DNA of 64,000 nt from an uncultured Ilumatobacter sp. GTDB lineage: Bacteria > Actinomycetota > Acidimicrobiia > Acidimicrobiales > Ilumatobacteraceae. Below the pieces are notes generated by a model that saw only the letters and a program-made list of their open reading frames with translations, made no database searches and was not told the DNA's origin. A program made the position numbers and the translations under genes. Below, one piece after another: positions 7,915 through 15,484 of the stretch; the stretch's first letter is position 1, and every line of letters starts with the position of its first letter. The stretch lies in NCBI GenBank assembly GCA_937919625.1, contig CALFRK010000046.1:62001-126000 (forward strand), written 5' to 3'.

Positions 7915-8547
7915 ATGGATCGCATGAACCGCCGGCCGTGGCGACGTATTGCCTCGATAGCAGCGTTGGCGCTGCTCGCCAGCGGGTGTTCTGGTTTCTT
8001 CGGTTCGGCCGACGAAGCCGAAGCGCCTGCCAACGGCACGACCATGGTCGAACCTGATCTCGATTCAGGGGCGACGGTGCTCAACATCTATCTGAGCGAC
8101 GAAGGTTTTGAGCCGTCGACAATCTTTCTCCCAGCCGGACGACACATCAAGCTGATACTCCGAAATCGAGGGAACGCCGAATACCACTATCGTGTGGCTG
8201 GTCTGATCCCCACCTATATGAGCTGGATCCTTGTCCCGACGCTGACCGAAGTCGACATGCTCTCGATGAGCACGGCTGAGCTCGAGGCACTGGGCCTCGA
8301 CGGTGACATCGCCGACATGGACCACGAACTGCATCACATCAGCCCGCTGTTCGTGCCGTTTCGTGAAGAGTCGCCGGCAGGCATCAAGCCGCTCGCCACA
8401 GAGGTGCACGGGTATGTCACGAGAGGCACACTTGATGTGCTCGACTTCTTTCCGACGAACACCGGCACATTCGTCATCGAAGATGTTCTACATCCTGGGA
8501 TAACCGGCAAGGCGATCGTCTTCGATCCCGCTGGCTCCGGTGCCTGA
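7915..8547 (+). CDS. Cupredoxin-like lipoprotein without the copper cysteine
   Basis: 210 residues with a lipobox (LLASGCSG, Cys 25) and a short linker. The domain opens like a cupredoxin (YLSDEGFEPSTIFLPAGRHIKLILRN) with a His where the first copper ligand usually sits (AEYHYRV). A central insert of about 60 residues carries a His cluster (MDHELHHISPLF). The C-terminal strand (TNTGTFVIEDVLHPGITGKAIVF) resembles the last cupredoxin strand, but there is no Cys outside the signal peptide, so a normal type-1 site is not possible. It may bind another metal or be structural. An AAAAGGTAG sequence precedes the ATG at 7915; a second ATG at 7924 is possible. Confidence 0.65.
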   Translation: MDRMNRRPWRRIASIAALALLASGCSGFFGSADEAEAPANGTTMVEPDLDSGATVLNIYLSDEGFEPSTIFLPAGRHIKLILRNRGNAEYHYRVAGLIPTYMSWILVPTLTEVDMLSMSTAELEALGLDGDIADMDHELHHISPLFVPFREESPAGIKPLATEVHGYVTRGTLDVLDFFPTNTGTFVIEDVLHPGITGKAIVFDPAGSGA

Positions 8548-8652
8548 CCGAGGACGACGACTTTGTCGTGGGGGTTCCACAAGTAAACTTTCGGCTGTGC
8601 CCGGCCGAACACACCCGCTGAACCCGGTTTGGCGTTACATGAGGAGAACGCA

Positions 8653-9243
8653 GTGCAACAAGATGTGAGGAGAGTCATGCCCGACCGGAGAATTTGGACG
8701 AGACCGCCGTTGGGTTTCCAGACTCATGTCTTCGTACCTGTGCTGATCTCCGCACTGGCACTGATCGCCACCGCCTGTGGAGGCGGAGACGCCGACGCTG
8801 GGTTGACATGGACCGTCTCGGCCGGTGCTCCTCCTACCGCTCCGACGACCACGACCGAAGCCCCAGACGAAACTGCGACGCCTTCGACTGAAGCGACCGC
8901 CCCTGGCGATGCCGCGACACCGTCGACGACTACAGCGGCGACGGAGACGGAGACGACGACAACGACGCCCGGCGGCGGGCAAGAGCCGCAAGGACCGCCT
9001 GCCAATGACGAACTGCTCGCTAAGGGCAAGATCATCTTCGAGGAGACGGCCGGCGGCGTCGGGTGCGCGTCATGCCACGGATTCGACGGGCGCGGCACGC
9101 CGAACGGGCCAAACATCATCAGCCTCACCAGGACCGCGATTGCCGGCGCCGCGGGTGGCGGCGTGCCAGACATGGCCGACATCAAGCTCACGGGCGACGA
9201 ACTCGATGCTGTGGCCGCGTATCTGGCAACGCTGACCTCCTGA
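8653..9243 (+). CDS. c-type cytochrome lipoprotein
   Basis: 196 residues. Signal peptide with lipobox (LIATACGGG, Cys near 42), a Thr/Pro/Ala-rich tether of about 70 residues, then a small class-I cytochrome c domain: heme motif CASCH at about 138-142, GTPNGPNI, and a Met in the VPDMADIKLTGDELDAVAAYLATL tail as candidate sixth ligand. A single covalent heme is expected, anchored on the outer face of the membrane. The GTG at 8653 is chosen because GAGGAG lies seven bases before it; the frame also extends to a TTG at 8629 with no such site. Together with the two upstream cupredoxin-type lipoproteins it forms a set of tethered electron carriers. Confidence 0.85.
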   Translation: MQQDVRRVMPDRRIWTRPPLGFQTHVFVPVLISALALIATACGGGDADAGLTWTVSAGAPPTAPTTTTEAPDETATPSTEATAPGDAATPSTTTAATETETTTTTPGGGQEPQGPPANDELLAKGKIIFEETAGGVGCASCHGFDGRGTPNGPNIISLTRTAIAGAAGGGVPDMADIKLTGDELDAVAAYLATLTS

Positions 9244-9356
9244 ATCAACGCCAACGCGTGAACAACATGCGTGATATCTGCGCAGAAAGTTCACTCGTTC
9301 AACGCTGTTTGGGTGGGGGCAACAGCAACTGACCGGACGTATGTGACCGAAGCCCT

Positions 9357-9384
9357 ACCTACCGGTAGGTCGGGCGGCTAACCT
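9357..9384 (+). promoter_or_regulatory. Palindromic operator overlapping the desaturase promoter
   Basis: ACCTACCGGTAGGT, a perfect 14-bp palindrome at 9357-9370, is followed by a candidate -10 box TAACCT at 9379-9384. The dyad covers the place where the -35 box would be. This geometry fits repression by a dimeric TetR-type regulator; none is encoded next to it. Confidence 0.45.
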
Positions 9385-9392
9385 GTGTGGCG

Positions 9393-10454
9393 ATGAGTTC
9401 CGAAACAGTCGTTCTACCGCGCCCGCGCAAACAGTCCCTCAATGATGTGCGGGCGGTGGTTCCAGAGTCGTGTTACCAGCGCTCGTCAAAGCGCGCCGCA
9501 TGGGCGGTGCTGCAAGCATCGGTGCTGTATGTCGCGCCGCTCGTCGGCCTCGCGCTGACCGACCTGTGGTGGGCCGTGTTGCCGCTGTGGCTGCTCGCCG
9601 GGCTCGGTGTGGCTGGGCTGTTCGTGATCGGCCACGACGCGTCACACGGTGCCCTGACCGAGTCGCGTCGCGCCAACCGTTTGATCGCCCAGGTGTGTAT
9701 GGCTCCCAGCGCCCATGTCGAAGCCGCATGGGACCTCGGCCACAACCGTGTTCACCACGGCTACACAACCCGCCAGGGATTCGACTTCGTGTGGCATCCG
9801 ATGACCGTCGAAGAGTACCGGGCTGCCGGCAGGGTCGTTCGACTCCGACATCGGCTCGAGTGGTCATGGTTGGGATCGGGGGCATATTTCCTACGGGCCG
9901 TGTGGTGGGACAAGATGTGGCGCTTCAGTGCGCCGGGAAAGCGTCACGACGCGATAGTTCGCGATAAGCAGACGCTCGGCTCGGCGCTGGCCCTATTGGC
10001 TGGTGCCGCCGTAGTGCTGGGAGCCCTCACCGGTGGATGGCTCGGTGCCTTGTGGGTGCCGTTCAAGCTGATCGTGGTGCCGTTCCTGGTGTTCACCCAG
10101 GTAATTGGCTGGACCGTGTATGTCCATCATGTGGCGCCCGAGATCCGTTGGTGGACCAGGCGCGATTGGTCTCAGTACAACGGCCAGATGGAATCGACCA
10201 CGATCATGCGGTTCCCCAGACTTATCAACCGTCTCTGGTTCCACAACATCTTCATCCATGTGCCGCACCATGTCGACGCCCGGATCCCGTTCCATCAACT
10301 GCCGGCCGCCGCCGCTGCGATCTCGGAGGCCTACCCAGGCACAGTCAAATCGTCACGCTTCTCGGTCGCCCAGTATCTGCGGGCGACGCGGGCGTGCAAG
10401 TTGTACGACTTCGACGCCGCCAGCTGGATGCCCTACTCAGCCGCCAGACCCTGA
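9393..10454 (+). CDS. Membrane fatty-acid desaturase
   Basis: About 353 residues with the three histidine boxes of acyl-lipid/acyl-CoA desaturases: GHDASHGAL, DLGHNRVHHGYT and FIHVPHHVDAR. These His residues hold the di-iron centre that removes hydrogens from an acyl chain using O2. Membrane segments precede and follow the first two boxes (LYVAPLVGLALTDLWWAVLPLWLL; LGSALALLAGAAVVLGALTGG; FKLIVVPFLVFTQVIGWTV). The closest type is probably the delta-12/omega-3-like or beta-carotene-ketolase-like group, but the position of the double bond cannot be read from sequence. The ATG at 9393 is used; a GTG two codons earlier is possible. Expression is probably controlled through the palindrome upstream. 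Confidence 0.85.
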   Translation: MSSETVVLPRPRKQSLNDVRAVVPESCYQRSSKRAAWAVLQASVLYVAPLVGLALTDLWWAVLPLWLLAGLGVAGLFVIGHDASHGALTESRRANRLIAQVCMAPSAHVEAAWDLGHNRVHHGYTTRQGFDFVWHPMTVEEYRAAGRVVRLRHRLEWSWLGSGAYFLRAVWWDKMWRFSAPGKRHDAIVRDKQTLGSALALLAGAAVVLGALTGGWLGALWVPFKLIVVPFLVFTQVIGWTVYVHHVAPEIRWWTRRDWSQYNGQMESTTIMRFPRLINRLWFHNIFIHVPHHVDARIPFHQLPAAAAAISEAYPGTVKSSRFSVAQYLRATRACKLYDFDAASWMPYSAARP

Positions 10455-10455
10455 G

Positions 10456-10581
10456 AGTTGGCAGTTGTGCCAGGAGCCTGAGCCGATAGGCGAACTGCGA
10501 CCAATCGTCACGGGGGATCGGCGCGGAATCAAAAGGAGCGGAGCGACCTATCCGCTGAGATCCCAGGCACAACTGCCAACT
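10456..10581. repeat. Composite palindromic repeat (copy A)
   Basis: Starts one base after the desaturase stop. Outer arms AGTTGGCAGTTGTGCC (10456-10471) and GGCACAACTGCCAACT (10566-10581) are perfect 16-bp inverted repeats, the same hairpin found alone at 32695-32727 and, with mismatches, at 42628-42660. Between them lies a 92-bp core (10473-10564) that matches, in reverse orientation, the free-standing copy at 38020-38113 at about 79 of 92 positions by hand count. The core has its own imperfect inverted ends (AGCCGATAGGCGA / GACCTATCCGCT). Confidence 0.85.
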
Positions 10582-10590
10582 GGATCAGCT

Positions 10591-11046
10591 TTAGGGTTTG
10601 CCCTCGCGCCAGTTGGGCAGGTCGGGAGCATCGTCTTCCCATGACCTGATGTGGGCGGCCACCGACTTGATCTGTTCGGACGTCAGCGGGCCGCCGAAGT
10701 CGAGCGAGAAGGCGCTCATTCGTGTGCCGGGAACGCCGACCGCGGCCAGCGTTCGTGTCTGGGCATCGGTGGCCGTTTGCAGGAACTGCTTGGCGTTGAG
10801 CGACGGACCAGAGCCGCCTTCGCCGGTGTCTCCGTGGCAGGAGGCGCAGTTGAACTCCCAAACCGTCGCGCCCTCAGCAGCCAGCGACGCCGCCTGGGCC
10901 TCGCGGCTGTCGGCGCGAGCGGAAGGCTCGTACAACCGATAAAGCGGGAATACGGCGGCCATCAGGATCAGCAGCCCGACACCGACCGCCATCCAGGTGT
11001 TGGTCGAACGATCGAGTTGGTCGTCGGTGCTGTACGTGTACGGCAT
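10591..11046 (-). CDS. Membrane-anchored c-type cytochrome of the bc-type complex
   Basis: 151 residues. An N-terminal membrane anchor (MAVGVGLLILMAAVFPLYRLYEP, about 19-41) is followed by a cytochrome c domain with heme motif CASCHGDTGEGG at about 68, and a C-terminal LTSEQIKSVAAHIRSW helix. A Met in the TRMSAFSLDFGG segment is the likely sixth ligand. It is the last gene of a six-gene operon; its ATG overlaps the Rieske stop (ATGA). In this place it would act as the cytochrome c1/f-like acceptor of electrons from the Rieske protein, although it has a class-I c fold, as in actinobacterial and Firmicute-type complexes. Confidence 0.85.
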   Translation of the reverse strand: MPYTYSTDDQLDRSTNTWMAVGVGLLILMAAVFPLYRLYEPSARADSREAQAASLAAEGATVWEFNCASCHGDTGEGGSGPSLNAKQFLQTATDAQTRTLAAVGVPGTRMSAFSLDFGGPLTSEQIKSVAAHIRSWEDDAPDLPNWREGKP

Positions 11047-11546
11047 CAGTGGGCCTCCTCGGAGCACGATGGGCCAAGCACGGGCTCGTCGATCGTTTGC
11101 GGACCGGGCGCCGGGCCATTGCCGACCGTGCCGGTGTCGATGTAAATCAGGCCGTCGATGATCTCGAGCGGATGCCTGTCCATCCCGCGTGGTGCAGGAC
11201 CGGTTCGGTATTCGCCGGCCCGGTTGAATGCGGAGCCGTGGCAGGCACATTCGAACTGGCCGGACGACTCGCAGTACGCCACCCCACATCCGAGATGCGG
11301 GCACTTGCGCGATATCGCTCGGATCTCGCCGTCGATGTTGACCAGATACGACCGGGCCGCTGGGATCTCGAGCACACCCGTGTCGGGCACCGCCCGCGGG
11401 TCGACGGTTCTGATGTTGCCGCCGAATCCCTTGGCTTCGCCGGGGCGCAGAAGGTCCCAGGTGGTCCAGGCGCCGGCCAGAGCGACGAGCGCACTACCAG
11501 CGCCCCACATCCGACTCAGGAACTGACGTCGTTTCAGGATTCTCAT
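11046..11546 (-). CDS. Rieske [2Fe-2S] protein
   Basis: 166 residues. N-terminus KRRQFLSRMWGAGSALVALAG has a twin-arginine-type motif and one membrane helix, as in Rieske subunits. The cluster motif is complete: CPHLGC then, after about 15 residues, CACHGSAFN (two Cys and two His ligands plus the disulfide Cys pair). It moves one electron from quinol at the cytochrome b Qo site to the cytochrome c subunit. Start and stop overlap both neighbours by 4 bases, so it is produced together with the b subunits. The length fits bacterial bc/b6f-type proteins. Confidence 0.93.
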   Translation of the reverse strand: MRILKRRQFLSRMWGAGSALVALAGAWTTWDLLRPGEAKGFGGNIRTVDPRAVPDTGVLEIPAARSYLVNIDGEIRAISRKCPHLGCGVAYCESSGQFECACHGSAFNRAGEYRTGPAPRGMDRHPLEIIDGLIYIDTGTVGNGPAPGPQTIDEPVLGPSCSEEAH

Positions 11547-12094
11547 AGCTCTCCGTGCCATTCTTGCCAAGGCCAGACCCAGCCCCAGTTGGGGCCGCGG
11601 AACATGAAGCCGACGAACGTCAGGATGATCCAGATCACCATGAAGGTCGTGAAGGTGGTTACCGCCACCTTGCGGTGACGGGGTTTGATGAACCGGCTGC
11701 GATCGATGAACGGCAAGGCGATTAGCCCGATCACAATCGCACCGGGAACCAGAACACCGGCGACCAGCGGATGAAACCTCGAGAGCAGCTCTTGCAGCGC
11801 GGCGAAGTACCACGGCGCCTTCTCGGGGTTCGGGGTGACCTGAGGATTGGCGATGTCGCGCAGTGGCGCATCGAAAAATACGGAAATCACCATCACGACC
11901 ACCAGCGTGGCCATCGCCGCGACCGCGTGCCTGACCAACAGGTGTGGCCATACCATGACGGTGTCGTCACGGGTGATGACCTTGCGTTCGCCGGCCGCCG
12001 GCTTGCCGGGCACAACACCCAGTACCCGTTTGCCCTCGACGTTCTGAGGTGCCCGCCCCAGTTCGACCGGGGTGCCTTGCTCGACGTCACTCAT
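11543..12094 (-). CDS. Cytochrome b C-terminal subunit (subunit IV type)
   Basis: 183 residues corresponding to the second half of cytochrome b: NPEKAPWYFAALQELLSRFHP, the subunit-IV signature near the Qo site, then three membrane helices (VAGVLVPGAIVIGLIALPFID; VTTFTTFMVIWIILTFVGFMF) and a terminal FRGPNWGWVWPW. A polar stretch of about 45 residues precedes the first helix. Together with the upstream gene (8-base overlap) it forms a split cytochrome b as in b6f and Firmicute menaquinol complexes, not the fused QcrB common in actinobacteria. Confidence 0.88.
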   Translation of the reverse strand: MSDVEQGTPVELGRAPQNVEGKRVLGVVPGKPAAGERKVITRDDTVMVWPHLLVRHAVAAMATLVVVMVISVFFDAPLRDIANPQVTPNPEKAPWYFAALQELLSRFHPLVAGVLVPGAIVIGLIALPFIDRSRFIKPRHRKVAVTTFTTFMVIWIILTFVGFMFRGPNWGWVWPWQEWHGEL

Positions 12095-12899
12095 CGCCGT
12101 CCTCCATCTCCAGATCGAACATCGAGTCCTTGCGCCAACGCCACAGATGGATCATCAGCAGAAAGATCATCATCGCCGGCAGCACGGCGACATGGAGCAC
12201 ATAGAAGCGCAGCAGGGTCGACGAGTCGACCGTTGGCCCGCCGAGCAGGACTTCTTTGACCTGGTCGCCGATGAACGGCACATAGCCCGCCATCTCCGAG
12301 CCGACCGTGACCGCCCAGAACGAAAGCTGGTCCCACGGCAGCAGGTAGCCGGTGAACGACAGCAAGAGGGTCAGCAACAACAGCACCACGCCGATCACCC
12401 AGTTGAACTCACGCGGCTTCTTGTAGGCGCCCCTGTAGAACACGCGACCCATGTGGGCGGCGACCGACAGCACCATCAGGTGCGCAGACCAGCGATGCAC
12501 GTTGCGGACGTACTGACCGAATGGCACGTCGGTCTGGATCGTTTGGATGTTGGTGTAGGCGTTGGCCGGTGACGGCACATAGAAGAACATCAGGTACACA
12601 CCCGACGCGACGAGGCTGCCGAGTAGCACGGTCGACACCACGCCGAGGTACCACGAGTACCGAAACGCCAGTTCCTTGCGCCGGATCTTGACCGGGTAGA
12701 TGTGCAGCAGAAAGTTCGACCAATGGCCGGCTGCGCGATCGCGAGGCGTGACGCGCCGCGGCGATCGAAAGATCGACTTGCCGACCGCTGTGTCTCTGAG
12801 CCGACCGAGCAGATCGTCGCCACGACCCTCGATATGTTCTTCGACCCCTTGATCGACTGGCTCGGTCGCCTCGTCGCGGTCGTTCTTGGTAAGACTCAT
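12087..12899 (-). CDS. Cytochrome b N-terminal subunit (b6 type)
   Basis: 270 residues with about 70 polar residues before four membrane helices. Heme ligands are visible: His pair in helix B within VHRWSAHLMVLSVAAH (13 residues between the outer His) and in helix D within HVAVLPAMMIFLLMIH (14 residues between). The 14-residue spacing in helix D is the b6/Firmicute pattern; bc1 has 13. Two b hemes cross the membrane for the Q cycle. The ATG at 12899 overlaps the stop of the flavoprotein gene (ATGA), so the complex is made in step with that protein. A frame extension to 12953 has no support. Confidence 0.9.
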   Translation of the reverse strand: MSLTKNDRDEATEPVDQGVEEHIEGRGDDLLGRLRDTAVGKSIFRSPRRVTPRDRAAGHWSNFLLHIYPVKIRRKELAFRYSWYLGVVSTVLLGSLVASGVYLMFFYVPSPANAYTNIQTIQTDVPFGQYVRNVHRWSAHLMVLSVAAHMGRVFYRGAYKKPREFNWVIGVVLLLLTLLLSFTGYLLPWDQLSFWAVTVGSEMAGYVPFIGDQVKEVLLGGPTVDSSTLLRFYVLHVAVLPAMMIFLLMIHLWRWRKDSMFDLEMEDGDE

Positions 12900-14695
12900 G
12901 CCGGTACGCCGACCCCTTTCCACAGACCCATCGACAAGGCGTCGGGTGGGCATCGTTCAATGCAGAGCGCGCAACGGATGCAGCGCTCTTCGTCGAGCAT
13001 TAGTGCCGTGCCGCCGCCCACGTTCGGGTCGATTTCTTCGGACGGTATGAATGAGATGACATCGACCGGGCAAACATCGGCACACAAGCCACACAGCACA
13101 CACTTGTCGACGTCGAGGATGATGTTGGCGAAACAGCGCAGACAGCGGGAGGCTTCGCAACGCGCCTGCTGTTCGGTGAACCCCAGCTCGACTTCGGCCA
13201 GACCGATCCGGCGTCCGGTGTCGAGCGTTGGCACCAACATCCGGTCGAGTCCGTCGTAGTTGTCTTCGAGCCGGTGAAATTGCTGGAGCTTGACGAATGT
13301 GCCCTTCTCGGGCTCGGCCTGGCCACCACCGAACGCCTTGTGGATGTCGGTTGCCGACCGTCGGCCGTCGGCGATCGCGTCGATCAATGTGCGTGGCCCC
13401 TTGGCAGCGTCGCCGCCTGACCACACATTGGCCATCGAGGTGCGACCCGTTTCAGCATCGACCTGGATCGTGCGTCTGGGACTGACCTCGGGCCCGTCGC
13501 CGCCGAGCGCCTCGAGATCGATCGCCTGACCGATCGCGAGGATCACGGTGTCGGCATCAAAAACCTTGCGATCGGAGTCGTCGAACTGGGGAGCGAACCT
13601 GCCGTCGGCATCGAATACCGAGGTAACGCCGATCGTCTCGATCCCGACGACACCACCGTCCTTGACGACGATATGAGCCGGGCCCCGACGGTCGACAAAA
13701 CTGATGCCCTCGTGTTGGGCCTCTTCGACCTCAAAATCGTGGGCCGGCATCTCGGCTCGCGACTCGAGCGAGATGACGGTGACATCGCGCGCGCCGGCAC
13801 GTGCGGCGGAACGGGCGACATCGATCGCTTCGGTCATCGTAGAACGCTGATCGGCGGCGATCTCAGAGTCGGATTCGCCGGCGCCATCGGACCCGCCGCT
13901 TTGATAGTCGGAGGCTCGCAGCGCTGTGCGGGCGGCGTCCATAGCCACGTCGCCGCCGCCGATCACGACCACCCGCTCGCCGATGTCTACCGAGAAGCCG
14001 CGGTTCATGTTGATCAGGAACTCGATCGCCTTGAACACGCCGTCGGCATCGGCGCCGGGGATGTCGAGGCCGCGGCCGAGCGTTGCGCCGATGCTGAGGA
14101 ACACGGCGTCATGTTGTTGCACCAGCTCGTCGAGCGTTACATCGGTGCCCAACCTGGTGTTGTAACGAACCTCGACGCCGAGCCCGACGATGGCGTCTAT
14201 GTCGCCAGCAAGCACGCTGCGGTCGAGTCGATACTCGGGGATCCCGAGCCACATCGCCCCACCGAGTTTGTCGGTGGCCTCGTACACGGTGACCTGGTAG
14301 CCGAGCCGACGCAGGTCGTGGGCGCAGGCCATTCCGGCCGGGCCTCCACCGACGATCCCGATGCTTTGCGGCAATTCGACCTGTGGTGGAGCGGCGACGC
14401 GATCCCAAGCGTCGCTGTGTCCTTGCTCGGGCCCGAACTTCTCGGTCACGAACCGCTTGAGGGCCCGGATCGCGATCGGACGATCGATCGCCCCGCGACG
14501 GCAGGCATCCTCGCATGGGGCGGCGCAAACCCGCCCGCACACTGACGCAAAAGGGTTGGGCAGGCGCGCCGTCAGGTAGGCGAGCTCGTCGTCGCCGTCA
14601 GCGATCGCGGCGACATACATGCCGGCATTGGTGTGCACAGGGCACGCTGCCAAACACGGGATGTTCGTGTCGTAGTACTCGAGCTCTGAGGCCAT
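12896..14695 (-). CDS. GltD-like NAD(P)H/FAD oxidoreductase with C-terminal ferredoxin domain
   Basis: 599 residues in three parts. Residues about 10-75 carry the GltD-type Fe-S domain (CLAACPVHT, CGRVCAAPCEDACRRG). The middle holds two Rossmann folds: FAD at GIVGGGPAGMACAHDL and NAD(P)H at VVVIGGGDVAMDAA, with a closing GDAAKGPRTLIDAIADG motif. The C-terminus has two 4Fe-4S motifs (CVLCGLCADVCPVD, CIRCALCIERCPPD). Such proteins pass electrons between NAD(P)H and Fe-S carriers. Here the gene lies inside a bc-type operon with 4-base overlaps on both sides, so it probably feeds, or is fed by, that complex (inference). No glutamate synthase large subunit is nearby. Confidence 0.87.
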   Translation of the reverse strand: MASELEYYDTNIPCLAACPVHTNAGMYVAAIADGDDELAYLTARLPNPFASVCGRVCAAPCEDACRRGAIDRPIAIRALKRFVTEKFGPEQGHSDAWDRVAAPPQVELPQSIGIVGGGPAGMACAHDLRRLGYQVTVYEATDKLGGAMWLGIPEYRLDRSVLAGDIDAIVGLGVEVRYNTRLGTDVTLDELVQQHDAVFLSIGATLGRGLDIPGADADGVFKAIEFLINMNRGFSVDIGERVVVIGGGDVAMDAARTALRASDYQSGGSDGAGESDSEIAADQRSTMTEAIDVARSAARAGARDVTVISLESRAEMPAHDFEVEEAQHEGISFVDRRGPAHIVVKDGGVVGIETIGVTSVFDADGRFAPQFDDSDRKVFDADTVILAIGQAIDLEALGGDGPEVSPRRTIQVDAETGRTSMANVWSGGDAAKGPRTLIDAIADGRRSATDIHKAFGGGQAEPEKGTFVKLQQFHRLEDNYDGLDRMLVPTLDTGRRIGLAEVELGFTEQQARCEASRCLRCFANIILDVDKCVLCGLCADVCPVDVISFIPSEEIDPNVGGGTALMLDEERCIRCALCIERCPPDALSMGLWKGVGVPA

Positions 14696-15318
14696 CAGAT
14701 CCTTCGCTCGCGGTGGGCCCACCACAGGGCCACGAGGGCGATCGCAAGGGCGCCCGACCAGAGCCCGACGGCGATGATGTCTTGGACAGCGCGCGACTTA
14801 TTTTGGACCGTGCTGAGTTCGAGTGCTTTGGCGGGCACGATCACGATCGACACGATCAATCCGACCACGATCACTGCCGACTTGGCGAAGGCGTCGAGCC
14901 ATGAGATTTCTCGTCGGTCACGAGAGGCGATAACGCGAGGCCCCAGCAAGAACCCGAAGAGTCCGAGGGCGACAACAATTACTGCGAGGTAGATGTACTT
15001 CGAGGACGACGATGACTCGTTGCTGGAAACGGGGTCTGCGTCACTTGGGGGGGTGGCAACGGCGGCGAGGTCGGACTGGGCAGAGGTGAGCGCGGTTGCC
15101 AGATCGGCGTTGCCCTGGCTGTCGTCCATCTGTCCGGCGAACACCACGGCCCCCGCACGAAGGGCCTCGTCGGGGGCCGCAGCGTCTGAACTGGCTGCGG
15201 CGGAAGTCGCCGAGCCAGCGAACGGAGCAACCACTAAGGCGGACGTCACGACAAGCAACGCCAACCAGCGCGGCCGCACACGGTGCAGGTCGCAGGGCTT
15301 GATCTGGTCAGCTCGCAT
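14695..15318 (-). CDS. Membrane protein of unknown function, first gene of the bc-type operon
   Basis: 207 residues. A signal-like N-terminus (LALLVVTSALVVAPFAGS), an outside Ser/Ala/Asp-rich segment of about 70 residues, then three membrane helices (YIYLAVIVVALGLFGFLLGP; SAVIVVGLIVSIVIVPA; IIAVGLWSGALAIALVALWW) and a short basic tail. I recognise no family. The ATG at 15318 has GAGGAG ten bases upstream, and the stop overlaps the flavoprotein start (ATGA), so it heads the operon. A role as an accessory or anchor subunit of the complex is inferred from coupling only. Confidence 0.7.
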   Translation of the reverse strand: MRADQIKPCDLHRVRPRWLALLVVTSALVVAPFAGSATSAAASSDAAAPDEALRAGAVVFAGQMDDSQGNADLATALTSAQSDLAAVATPPSDADPVSSNESSSSSKYIYLAVIVVALGLFGFLLGPRVIASRDRREISWLDAFAKSAVIVVGLIVSIVIVPAKALELSTVQNKSRAVQDIIAVGLWSGALAIALVALWWAHRERRI

Positions 15319-15472
15319 CGGGCTCCTCGGTGTCTGCTGCGGTGGTTAGGACGTTCTCATTCTCCACACCGGAGACCTCCAGCTATAGAGACATTGGACC
15401 CTAGTTTGGCACAATCCTGGCGAGCCCCGGAAGACGAATCACGTCCTGCGGCAATCGTTGCGCCGGGTTCGC

Positions 15473-15478
15473 TAGTCT
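15473..15478 (+). promoter_or_regulatory. -10 box of the leaderless Rrf2 regulator gene
   Basis: TAGTCT ends six bases before the GTG at 15485, so transcription would begin at the start codon. No Shine-Dalgarno sequence precedes the GTG. The 166-bp divergent region also serves the bc-type operon on the minus strand and is a likely target of the Rrf2 protein. Confidence 0.5.
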
Positions 15479-15484
15479 TGTAGC

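Noticed and set aside
12896-14695. Glutamate synthase small subunit (gltD)
   Set aside because: The GltD-like core is present, but no large subunit adjoins, a ferredoxin tail is added, and the gene is embedded in a bc-type operon.
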